Source: Cavia porcellus
Lineage: Eukaryota; Chordata; Mammalia; Rodentia; Caviidae
Reading direction: 5' to 3'
Length of the DNA: 64,000 nucleotides
Assembly: GCF_034190915.1 (NCBI RefSeq)
Contig: NW_026947499.1
Coordinates: 4,959,950 to 5,023,949, forward strand
A program made the translations under genes and the position numbers. Shown in pieces: positions 35,870 through 46,531 of this stretch. The notes beneath the pieces were generated by a model, which was not told where the DNA came from, searched no databases, and was given only the letters and a program-made list of their open reading frames with translations. How positions within the stretch are numbered: the stretch's first letter is position 1; every line of letters begins with the position of its first letter.

Positions 35870-36240
35870 GCTGCTGTGGGTGAACACTGTCCCTGCACTC
35901 ACACAGTAGAGTCTTAACCCTGCCATCCCACGATGTGGCCACATCCGGAAAGAGCCCCAGAACAGATGTAGCTAATTAAATGAGGTCATTGGATTGGGAG
36001 TTAGTGTAACTGGTGTCCGAAAAAAGGAAATTTGAAGATGCTCACACAGGAAACCATGTGAAGGGAAAACCAGAGACACAGAAACCACTAGAAAACACAG
36101 AAGCCAGCTGGAGGGATGGAACAGGGTCTCCCTCATTGCCCACTGGCTGGAACCATCCCAGCCCAGTGACACCTTCGTCTTGGACTTTTGTGCTCCAGAA
36201 ATTTGAGGCAATAAATTATTGATATATCATAGCATCCAAT
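35870..36240 (+). mobile_element. Old LTR-type repeat (MaLR/ERVL-like), copy 2
   Basis: It shares with 1-431 the blocks 'gtcttaaccctgccatccca', 'aattaaatgaggtcattgga', 'gtgtaactggtgtccgaaaa', 'acaccttcgtcttggacttt' and 'gaaatttgaggcaataaatt'. Same strand as copy 1. The 79-codon minus-strand frame inside it is spurious. Confidence 0.6.
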
Positions 36241-36286
36241 TCTCTGTGCTTTATGACAGGAGTCCTAGAAAGTAAATCTACCAGTG

Positions 36287-36812
36287 TGTTAGCTACATTT
36301 CTTGTGGCTGAAACAAAGTACTCAACACTTAAAGTTGAAGGAGGAAAAGTTTATTTAGATCACAGTTTGAAGACATTTCAGTTCATAGTCAGCTGGATCC
36401 TGGGCAGGAAGGCACATGGCAGAGGGGCCTCGCAGAGGAGAGAAAACAGTTCATAGCATGGAAGGCAGGGGGCAGGGGGTGGGGGCGAGGTCAGGGGGGC
36501 AGGGGTTAAAGGGGGGAGAGGGGGCAGGGCACAGGGGGCAGTATAAACAGCATGCAGAACCCTCTTTCTGTTCCTTACATTCTCACCAGGCCACACACTC
36601 TCATGGCAGGCAGCACTCACACCCAGGGTGACCTTCCCATTATCCACACCCAGAACAGAGCCAAATCAATCAGTAGAGTAATTTAATAATCACGCACTCT
36701 TAATCCACATGCACGTACCCTAGATCCAGCCACCTCTGAATGCCCCACCTATGACCGCATGAGTCCTCGGGGGGACATCTAGACATGAGCCATAACACCC
36801 AGCTAATGAAAT
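36287..36812 (+). mobile_element. Dispersed repeat family B, copy 2, with G-run insert
   Basis: It opens 'ttagctacatttcttgtggc', then 'gctgaaacaaagtactcaac', 'gaggaaaagtttatttagat' and, at the end, 'gacatgagccataacaccc', parallel to 28990-29335. A G-rich segment (36468-36537) expands the middle. Confidence 0.6.
36468..36537 (+). repeat. G-run cluster (G-quadruplex-prone)
   Basis: Nine runs of three to six G's lie within 70 bp: 36468-36472, 36475-36479, 36481-36485, 36494-36499, 36502-36505, 36511-36516, 36520-36524, 36527-36529 and 36533-36537. Several sets of four are separated by loops of 1 to 8 bases. Confidence 0.85.
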
Positions 36813-38296
36813 GTGAATCTGGTCATGAGATTAGCAGGGTCCCAGGTTAAGTGCTAAGGGCAGACCCAGAGATGATCAGACATCCCCGGAGCCCAAGCCA
36901 GTGATGACAGTCAGCTTCAGGAAGCCTTTGTTCTCCTCCCTGCAGTGTCTTGGCAGAGCCTGGAGAGTGCGGATAATGTCACTCTGAGTTGGTAACACTG
37001 GTTGCTGGGATCTCCCAGCAATGGACCTCAGAACTGATTTGAGATCAAGGCAACTGAGGGCAGTAGGCTGCCGGGAGAAGTTTCCATCATGGGAGCTTTG
37101 CAAAAATACCATTAAATTGTCACAGACCAACTGTTCTCACAGTTACAGACAGTAATCCTGTGACACTCACTCAAACCAGGAGAAATAATCTCCTTATGCA
37201 AAATGCATGCAGTTAATCAAAGATGAACATTTTATTCAGCAGTTCTTGCTCTTCCCAACACTAATTATATTTATCCTCTTTATTCATGCATTGTTTTTAT
37301 ATAAATGTAGTCACAGTTTGGTAAACCCATCACCATTTGTTGAACAGCAATGCTAATCACATCTCCTCTATTATGTCTTGCACTGAAGTGGGTTTTACAC
37401 CAACATCCACACCATGAATCACACCTGCAGTGACAGGATAGGGCAGTGCGCACGCCAGGTGCTCTCACAGAGCCCTTCTGAGATGCACCATTGTTGGTGT
37501 TGCTGGGAGAACGTCTCATTCCCAAAGTGGTGGGGAAGGAGCAGGATGAGAGCGAACACAGAAGCTCCTCAAATAAGATGCACAAAAATTCTTGCGCTGG
37601 CTTTTCCAGTTCTGACTTGTGCTGTGCAAGGTAATGGAGGCATCAGGCTTGTGGAAATAACTTGTCTAAAAGAAAACAGCTCCTGAAGGACCATTGTGAG
37701 TTCCCTGGTTAGCGCTGCTGCCATTTGGCCAGTCACTCATTTCCCAGGGAACTTGGGGGAGGCTGCGTCCACAGCAGGGACAACAGACATCGTGGAAAAT
37801 CACTTAGGATCTGTAAATCCTGTGTGGAGGCCAATGGCTTATCTGTGGCCTCCTACGAAGTCCATGGTACAAACCGAGAGTGAATGAAGTAGAAGGTGAT
37901 ATTGAACATCCCTTTAGTTTTTTTTTTTTTTTTTTCCAACACCATTTACAATTCATCTCATCCCCATGGCTGTAGTATCTGTAACTTGGTGCATTATGTA
38001 AATGGCTCAGCAAGGAGGCTTCTTGAGCAAATCTGCCCAGGAGCCTCCTGGGAAAGTTTGTCCTTAACCCTGCCATCTAGGTGCCCATAAGATGTTTCCA
38101 AGCACCGGCGGCCTGGACTCTTGTGGAAAGCAGAGAACTTTTGATCTCAGCGTGGGAGTGTATCGCAGTTAGGGGTTTGCATGGCAAACAATTTAATATG
38201 GAACACATAATTAGAAGAATTATTTCATAATTGTCACCCAGAGAGTCACAAAACATGCAAGAAATCTGTCCACAGGCTATAGACCACAATGAATCT
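36813..38296. other. Single-copy non-coding stretch, no gene seen
   Basis: Short frames only. An 18-19 base poly(T) lies at about 37917-37935 without a recognisable SINE beside it. Confidence 0.5.
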
Positions 38297-38422
38297 AACT
38301 GAAGGTCTGGGTGCCAAAGCAGTGTCCTGCATGAGTCCAGCTGAAGACCTAGAGACCATGACAGTGTCTCCCACAAGTCCCACTGGAGGTCTAGAGCCCA
38401 TGACAATGACGTGTACAATTCT
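38297..38422. repeat. Three diverged 42-bp tandem units
   Basis: Units 38297-38338, 38339-38380 and 38381-38422 share the pattern '[a/c]act g[a/g]agg tct' then a CCA[A/T]G core and an 'agtgtc..g.a.gagtcc'-like end. 42 bp is 14 codons, and one minus-strand frame (38077-38418) reads through all three. No protein family was recognised. Confidence 0.75.
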
Positions 38423-41400
38423 GTTCATCGGATCTGTGCTGGGATGGTCCAACGGTCATCAGTAGAAGCCGGAAAGTCTATGCCAGCAAGATGAAGGATC
38501 TGTGCCAGCAGGCTGAGGGTTCTGCACTGGAGCCAGGAAACAACGCTCAAAGTAAGGAGCAGAGCTCCCCTGAAAAGTACCACAACCACCCTCAGCAACA
38601 ACCAGGTCCCGAGCTCCTCCAGCTGAATTCATATCAGGAAGCCAGGGTGATGCCCTTCTCCAGGAGAAGGAATGGCAACAAGAGAACCAGCAAACCCACA
38701 CTACTTGTTCCTCCCTCCAGTTCTCCTTCTCATGTTGTGGGCGACAATCCCCAGCTGGGCCGTCCACACCCAGCACTGTGCTGACTCAGGGCAGCTGCTG
38801 CCACACTCTGACCGCAGCCGTCAGTCCACCATAAAGCGCATGCTGTCTTCTACAGAGAGCTGCCGGAGACCACAGGATTTATGGGCAACTCGTGAGGAGA
38901 ACACGCAGGGCAACTGAGCCTCCCCCTTTCCCACTGAGAGCATGTTGTGGCACCGGTCATCAAGATCCACCACGAGAGAGCTGTGGGCCTCCTGTCACAT
39001 CAGATATGTCTCCACAGCCACTGTGTCTTCTGTCACATAGGCATAGCCATGCCCACAATGCCACACTTCTGCTGACCTTGGCACTATTAAAATACACGAG
39101 ATTAATGTGGGCATTGTTTGTTTGCCCTCCTTACTAAACAGCCTGCAAGAGCAACTCGGTTGTGTCCTAGTGAGACATGGACGAGGCACAGCTGCAATGT
39201 AAATTTTAAATGTGAGGGACTCAAGGTCCAGCAAGGTAAGCTCCAAGGTCACACAGCCAGTACATGACACACCTGATACACGTCCCCCAGGGGCTGGCTG
39301 TACAGTGAAACCTTCACTCGTGTGCACTCCTGGGCTACCTACCACCTTCTCCCCTATGCTGTTTCCAAGTTCCTATGTGAGGATTTTCCCACAGGGATGT
39401 CAGTCACAGGGTTTGCGTGCTGTTGGTTTTCACCAGTTACTGCTAAGTGTGAGAACTACATCCCCTGAGTCACCACTGATCCCTTCTGTGGCTCAATGAT
39501 TCCCACAATGATTAAAGCAGAAGCCCATGTGCTGTATTTCATCCACATCCCACATATCATGAGTGTGCAGCATCCAGGTTTGTCTTTTGCCGGGCAATGC
39601 AAAGGAGCAGCGGAGGGATGAGTTAGGCAGAGTGGCTTCTGCACACTCATCTTCATGGAGCAGGAACAGTGAAAGCCTCAGCTGTGTTCAAACACCCAAA
39701 TATTAACCACTAGGGAGTGAGCACTGCTCAGTGCTGTGGACACGCTCGGTTCAGTGATGGCCCTTTCATGTCAGCACTTACTGTGAGCCAAGGAATGTCT
39801 TACCTCATTCCATCCTCTCCACAGCCTTGTGAGGCAAGCAGAATTAACAGACCCATTTTACGGATAAGGAAACCAAAGTGCACAAGCATTATTTAATTCA
39901 AACAAACCCAGGACCATTTCGCTGACTGCAAAGTCCAGGCTCAGGTCTTATTTTCTATTGAGCAGGATTCCAGTTAGGTTGGAGCGACCATTCTAGTGGT
40001 CATATTGTGCTGTTAACTTGCTGTCCCCAGTGGCCAGAAGCCTTAACATGAAGTCCAGTGTCCAAGAACAAAGTCCTCTTCAGCTTACCTGGCTCATGAC
40101 AATTTTCTTTGGATCTGCATTGCTGAGCTTCTGACTCCAGCCTCGATGTCCCAGTGAAAATCATAGAAGCCTTTCAGTATTTCTCCCTCTGCAATGTTGG
40201 TACAAAATGAAAGACAAATAAACCCAGGGACTGATATTTCAGGATGGGACCTCTGTAACTAGCCAAGGGACACTGCAGGGCTGTCACCCAGGGAAGATCC
40301 ATTGGCAGTAAACTACATCCATAGATCAAGCATCCTTAAGGGGCAATATGGCACCAGGACACAGGTAAGTCTTCCCAGGTGGGCCCAGCACAGAAGAGGG
40401 CAGAGATAACCTTGGGTCTGACATACAACAGCTCAGGCCCAGGAGAGCAATGACAATAATAAGCCCTGGGAACTGCTTCCTGTTTCTACTGTCTTCTCTC
40501 AAAGGTTTTGTGAGTATCCAAGGAGGAGTCACCGCAGAGGCTCTCCTTCCAGTCCAGTTAGAGAAGGCACAGACGGTCTGGGCTCTGCTTTGCTCATGGG
40601 AAGAAGCCTGGGGGAAAAGCAGAGGTTCTATGAGGATAATAAGGTTTTGCTTTTGTACTTTAAAAAATATTTCTTTCTATCACTTTTCTCTTGTGTTCAG
40701 ATGTGACATAATCACCAGAGGCAATCTTATACGCTAGGCCTTCTGTTTCTATTTTTCTTGGTTCATAGGGATCACCTGATTTTCTCAGGGAATTTCAGCA
40801 CTCATAAGCTCCTCACATATTGCTTTTGTCTCACTTTAGTTTTTCTCTGCTCCGTGAAAGACAAATATCCAAACCATAGCTCCCTGACCAGGTCCTCTCT
40901 AGTTCTCATCTCCCCGGGTTCTGCTGTCTCTAGGCATTTTAGGCTGGATTTTTACCATAATGTATATTCCAGCCTGTTAAGTTTGTCTATACTGATTAAT
41001 CTGCTCTTAAATTAATCCTTCGTTGTGTTCGACTGCATTTCTAAAGCCCCCACCTGTTAATTTCTTCTAGTTTCCACCTCTCTACATTTTCCAGACTCAT
41101 CTTCTGTCTCACTGGGCATCTGGAGGGGCTGTGCAAGTGTGGCCTGGACAGGTTTCCATTCTAACGTGGGCTTTTCTGGGCTTCAGCTTAGTGATTTGCG
41201 TGGAGCTGCTGGGATGACACTTCAGGAGACAGGAAACACAGCAGAGAAGGCTTGACTGGCTCCCACCCACTGCTGCCCTGACACCTCTGTCTTTTCTCCT
41301 TCACGTCCAGGCTGTAGAGCATCTCACTGGCTCCATCACCCCAAACAATTCTCCTAGATTTCCTCATGATCGGGAAACAGCTGATTGTTATTGGCATTCT

Positions 41401-42739
41401 TCTTTTCCTGTCCTCAGTGAGAAAGTAAAGGATCCTGGACCCTCCCACACTTACCTAATCTGCATGACATAAAGTAAAAGTTTTCACTGGGCTCCTACTT
41501 AGTTTCACTGACTTTTAGGGTCAATGATAAATGATTTTTTATGCACTTATTAATAACTTTTTATCCCTTTTTCTGAAAGCTGATTTTTAAAAATGATACT
41601 GAGAATTTACTAATCCAGAAGTAGTTTAACCACCTCCCTGTCACCTCTGAGCTTACACAAACACAGACAAATTATTTGAATTGTGGTAGGTAATGAAGCA
41701 TAGGAAATAACAGTCTAAGTTCATTTTTAAAGGTGTCTAAGCATCCAAAATACCAGCCTCTGCATTAAGCATGAAGTTCTCTATATGTGCTGTTTTCAGA
41801 GTAAACACCGAGAACTGATCATTTGCAGGTACAGCTGTTAAGAGAACAGGAAATGCAGGCCATATATTTAATATTTTAAAATCCTTCTGTTGTCTTAACA
41901 GTGACACAGCCAAGAAGCCCTAGTGTTTAACACTGCCTAGTTCTCAGAGGTAGAAATAGTAAAAGTTGATCAGGTACCATAGGGTCCCCTGAGGAGGACG
42001 GGTTTTGTGCGAAATGTCAGGAGAATCTGAATGTAAATGTCTGCTCAGGAAAACCAGCAGGAGCTGTTGGGATCAATAGGGGACCTTGGTGCCCTTTGCC
42101 TGAGCGGGTTCCCGGCTCCCCTGTGAGTGGCCCTGACCTTAGATAGTTCACTCCTCTTACAGGTGGAAAGACGGGCTGTGGTGAGGAGGTGCCTTCCCAA
42201 TGCAGACTGTTCCCTTCCTGCCTCTGGGCATGGTGCGCACTTCCCCCTCATAGCTTCTGCTGCTCTCCAATGGGGGACTTTTGGTAGCTACTCATGACTG
42301 CTACGTCCCTAATACATGCTGCTCTATGGAGATGGCTCTGTTCTCTGACAAACCCATCCCAAAGACTGGCCCGGGCCTACCTACACCGATTTGGGGCATC
42401 CCTACCGAGATAGGGACCCCTATAAGACAAGCAAGGAGCTCTCTGCTGAAGACTTAAGTTAGGATGCAAACACAAGCTGTGACCTGGGAACAGAGGGCCC
42501 TGTGTGAGAAGTTCCCAGTGCCCGTGGCCCCTCGGTGATAAGTGAATCTCAACTCTTTTGATGGACATTTGGCTATCAGTTCTCTAAAGACAAACATGCA
42601 GCACTGTGACCATGGACCTCATCACTGAGTGGTCCCACCGTGCATCCTCCAGGAGAACTCTGATGTGAAATAGGTCAGGAATAAGCTTGAAAACTCCTGT
42701 GTATGCTGAGTTGGGGCTTTTGAAAAGGGATCATATTGT
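38423..42739. other. Single-copy non-coding stretch with MIR fragments, no gene seen
   Basis: Short frames only. A 97-codon plus-strand frame at 38491-38784 and its neighbours are not recognised. MIR-like patches lie at about 39205-39275 and 39750-39950. The remainder is unassigned. Confidence 0.45.
39750..39950 (+). mobile_element. MIR SINE
   Basis: Clear sense MIR order: 'tcagcacttactgtgagcca', 'cattccatcctctccacagc', 'cttgtgaggcaagcagaatt', 'cccattttacggataaggaa' and 'gcaaagtccaggctcaggtc'. Confidence 0.8.
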
Positions 42740-42970
42740 GGAGGCACTAGAGCTGGCTTGCGGTGAGGAGGTGCTGTCTGGCTAGTGGTTGCTCACAGGC
42801 GACCTGACCTGAAAGGTCCTCCCCAGCTCCTCCCTTCTCTGTCTGCTTCCTGGGATCCATAGTGCGAGCAGCTTTCATCCTTCAACCATGGACTTTCTGT
42901 CTTGAAGCCATCTGAGTAGGGACCAGAATCGCAAGCGGAAATGAACCTCCTCCTTCACCTTGGGGATGTT
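42740..42970 (+). mobile_element. Diverged MaLR-like LTR 3' part
   Basis: The end pattern 'caaccatggactttctgtct', 'tgaagccatctgagtaggga' and 'gcggaaatgaacctcctcct' parallels the LTR ends at 34290-34350 and 63590-63650. Low-complexity support only, so tentative. Confidence 0.4.
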
Positions 42971-43740
42971 GAGTATAGCATGTCAGCAGCAAGGAACAGA
43001 CTAAACAAGAATGACAGAGGAAGTAGGTTTCTGTTATACCCCTGTTTTTCTCCTGTGGAGTCTCCCAAAGTTATACAAAGAGACAGTGCACTTCCCTTCT
43101 CCTTACCTCTCACTGAGGAAAGGACCACCCTGTCATATCTGGACACACTAGAGGATGCATGGCAGGACACATCTGCCACTGGGCTTGTGACAGATGAGCC
43201 ACAGGCCATGCAGTAAGGTCAGCAGACACCCTGGTGTCTGGAAGCTTCACTGGGGTGTCACGGCTTGTTACAGCTCAGTGCCCCTCAGCATTGCTCAGCC
43301 ACAACTTCGGGGGTGGGGTTGGGGCTGCCTGTTGTCAGCACTGGGGAAATGTTACTGGACACGAAAGATCTTGCAGAGCCAGAGAAAGCAGTGGACAAAG
43401 AAAACATGGTTTTATGACAGAGTAAGATTAAAGCAGTATGACCCTCATGAGAGGTGACTGAGGAGATCTCAGAACAGAAGGAAGCCTCACCCAGCAGTAA
43501 CTCACTGCATGCATTCTCTCCAGTGAATTCCTCAGGGCAGATGACCCAGCAGAGCCATGCGTTAAGCACAGCAAATACTAAGCTCACCCTGTAATGGCCT
43601 GCTTAGCTCCATATGGAGGAAAAATAACACTTTCTGTATGTAGGAGTGGTGGTAGCTTTGCATGTTGGAGGCAAGTGCTCAAAGCAATTAGGCCTTTACC
43701 CCATACTGATCCTTGATGATGACATTTCAAAAGAACATAC
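42971..43740. other. Single-copy non-coding stretch, no gene seen
   Basis: Overlapping 60-100 codon frames on both strands, none recognised. Confidence 0.5.
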
Positions 43741-43907
43741 AAGCTGGGCAAGGTGGCACACACTTGTAATCCCAGCACTTGAGAGGCTAAGGAAGGAGAA
43801 TTATTTGCAAGTCCAAGACCAGCCTGGACTACAAAGCGAGCTCAAGGCCAGCCTGAACTGCGTAGCAAGACTCTGTCTCAAAGGTTAAAAAAAAAAAAAA
43901 AAACAAA
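43741..43907 (+). mobile_element. B1-like SINE
   Basis: Sense B1: 'aagctgggcaaggtggcaca', 'cttgtaatcccagcacttga', 'aagaccagcctggactacaa', 'aggccagcctgaactgcgta', then 'ctctgtctcaaagg' and an A tail. The repeated 'ccagcctg..ctac/gcgta' module hints at an internal duplication. It is one of the least diverged SINEs here. Confidence 0.9.
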
Positions 43908-43926
43908 AAACCACCAAAAGATATGT

Positions 43927-44102
43927 TTGTGTGTGTGTGTGTGTGTGCGTGTGTGTGTGTGTGTGAGTGTGTACCTATATACATATAATCTTTTCTGTCC
44001 TTTCTTCTCTCCTTTCTCCTGTCCCAGTTGTTCTTTTCTTTTTTCTTGTGAGCCCTTTCTTTCCCTTTCATTATCACAATATCTATTGTGCTTCTTGGAT
44101 AT

Positions 44103-44141
<39 letters not shown>
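43927..44141. repeat. (TG)n and (TA)n microsatellites
   Basis: An interrupted TG run at 43927-43972 follows the B1-like SINE tail, and a TA run lies at about 44104-44141. Between them is a pyrimidine-rich 120 bp. Confidence 0.9.
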
Positions 44142-44143
<2 letters not shown>

Positions 44144-45357
44144 ATATATGCACAAGATACATAACTATACTACTAATGTCTTTATTTCATCCAAAGAAAA
44201 TTTTGTGCTTTCATTGTTTGCTTGTTGGAGCATTTACTTTTTGCCTAAATCTTGTAACCTGAACAACTACTTCTAAGATAATGATGTGTAATATATTAAT
44301 GTTAATTTCCTATATTTTTTGAAATTCTGTATCATTTCTATCCTTTTTTTTCTGATTTGCTTTTTAAAATAAAAATAAAACAAAAGCTATTCCCAGGTCC
44401 TTGAGGAAAGACATTCCCAAACCACAAAGCTACCAAGAGGAACATTCAGCTTTTACAGAGACAGCTAAAAAATCGCAACCACAAATTCTCTAAACTATGG
44501 ACTTTAACAAAAGGAGGGAGGAATCACTCCCCTTAGAGAGAGAATTAAGTCCCTTATTTTAAAACTGTATTTTCCATATTCCTGTGATATTATTTATTAT
44601 TTTCATTCATTTAACTGATTCTTAAATTTAGCTCCAGTATAAATTGCAATCCATGGAATGAGAATCTTGAGGTACTAAAAACTGTAAGGCATTCAAAAGA
44701 AGCAGCTCATCACTAAGGTTTTGTTTGATTCTTTGTCCCCAAAAGGAATTTTTGAGCAGAGACCATGGGCTGGCCCATCCCAGCCTAGGAATTCCAGAGA
44801 GGAGTGGCCACATCCCCAAATGACTGGCCCCACCCTGGGATGCCTGAGGAGGGGAGCCCCCCCCCATGGCTCTTAGCAGTAGGCAGCACCAGCAGTGGGG
44901 ATCCCCTCAAGGGGCCATGGGTGGGGCCCTGCTACCACCCTAACCAGTACTAGTTGGAACACTTGAAAAGTGGGTTTCTACTCTAAGCCTGGAGGCAAAA
45001 TCGGGGAGACTTTCTCCCAGGGACTCTGCTCTGGGGTGAACAAGGAGGTACCCAAATGCCAGGTCTCCTCAAGGCCTCCCCCAGGGGTGGAGTAAGGGAC
45101 TGGGGTTGGGAGCAGAGGAAGACACATCTTAGGTAGACCCTTGGAGGTGGGACAGAAACTGGGTGGACACCAGCTCGGACACCGTCTGCCCTGACCTGTG
45201 ACTGCAGGCCACTGACAATCACAACCCTGTGATTGATACCCTCCCGTGGGGTTCATGGAGCCCTCTCCTTCTCAAGTTTGCATCTCTCGGTCCCTTCAGA
45301 AGACAGTGCACACCATGCAAGGTCCAGCGCAAGACAGCTCTGCTCACGTATCCCAGC
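44142..45357. other. AT-rich then GC-rich single-copy stretch, no gene seen
   Basis: From 44142 to about 44640 the DNA is AT-rich and holds nothing I can name. From about 44740 it becomes GC-richer with frames up to 92 codons (44978-45256 minus), unrecognised. This part might belong to the LTR-like element into which the L1 inserted. Confidence 0.45.
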
Positions 45358-45447
45358 TGTGGGGGAACCATAAGGTCTGTCTATTCTATCAAGCAGGAGC
45401 ATCTCCATCTTGGACTCTAGCCCACCTTAGCCCATCCAGAACCTCTT
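45358..45447 (+). mobile_element. Possible retroviral LTR, left half, split by L1
   Basis: The sequence begins 'tgtgggggaaccataaggtc' and includes 'caggagcatctccatcttgg', a style common to gammaretrovirus-like LTR U3 regions. It resumes at 53071 after the L1. There is no second LTR or coding region to confirm it. Confidence 0.3.
45436..45447. repeat. L1 target-site duplication, 3' side of element
   Basis: CCAGAACCTCTT here is repeated exactly at 53071-53082. The two perfect 12-bp copies bracket the element and fix its ends. Confidence 0.92.
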
Positions 45448-46531
45448 TTTTTTTTTTTTTTTTTTTTTTTATTTAAGAGGAAAAAGAGAAAAACACAAAA
45501 CAAGACAAAGCAGTGTAAGGTTACACATAATACAGAACTACAAAAAAAAAATAAACATAACAGTAAGAAATCACCTGTTAATAGATTACATAATATCATC
45601 TTGGAAATAGTTGCTCAAATCCCAGTATCAAAGAATACAAAGTAGACATTCAAACGGAGAGACTGCAAACAGCTGTGTTCAATGATCCAAAAACATTAAT
45701 ATAGTCAGCTATTTAACATCCCTAAACACACTTGTTGTTATATCCGTTAGAGCTCTTTTTTTTTTTTCCCTCCCTCTCTTTTTTATAACAAAATTTACAC
45801 ATTTTGGATTTTATTACTCCTCAGTTCTCATTACTCTCTTGGGGGGGAGATAATAAAGTCAAATATGGCAAAACAAAGCTGTAAGTCCAAACCACGGATA
45901 GACATAGCACATGATGTAGAACAGAGTACAAGGTCATCAACAATGGTTATCAACATTGTCTCTTGTTTCCTTAAAAGGAATTGTCTATCTCATTAGATAT
46001 TATAAAGTTGGACAAAACAGTGGAGAACAAGACCAATAAAACTTAGGCATTGTGAACATTGCAGGACTTCCAAAGGAGACAATAGTCAAACCAGAATGGG
46101 CATCTTTGTGAATCTTATTGCCTTCAAATTAGTTGCCTATACCTTCAAACTTGCTACTGTCGCACAGAATGGAACAGAGTCTAATCAGTCAAAACAAGAT
46201 CTTGGGAGTATTACAGGACTTCAAAACAAGTTAATAGGAGATCAAAAAGAGTTACTACTATATATCCTAATTTTTTAAGTTTTTCCCTTAATTAAAATAA
46301 ACATAAGAAATAGCTAAATAATTTTTTTTAAAGAATAGTAGTTACCATAGTGTCTGTCTTTTTCCTTAAAATATTTGGATAAAACTTCATATACTATAGC
46401 TTCAAATATTTCCATATCAAAAAGCCCAGAGTAAAGCCTTTCTAATTAATAAGTGAAAATTTTATAAGGCTTCAAGGCCACATAATGGGGAATCATGATT
46501 ATCACATATTTTTATATATTTGAATCATTAC
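45448..46531 (-). other. L1 3' UTR and poly(A)
   Basis: About 1.08 kb between the ORF2 stop and the poly(A), which appears as T's on the plus strand (45446-45470). In sense orientation it is A-rich and includes a purine tract (45757-45784 on the plus strand as T/C). L1 3' UTRs usually contain such a tract. A 60-codon plus-strand frame at 46096-46278 is not credible as a gene. Confidence 0.85.
45468..45473 (-). terminator. L1 polyadenylation signal AATAAA
   Basis: The plus strand reads TTTATT, which is AATAAA in sense, directly before the poly(A). The signal lies at the extreme 3' end, as in other L1s. Confidence 0.85.

Noticed and set aside
38491..38784. 97-codon plus-strand ORF, Gln/Pro-rich
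   Set aside because: It looked faintly protein-like, but no family was recognised, no upstream exon frame continues, and nothing else supports a gene.
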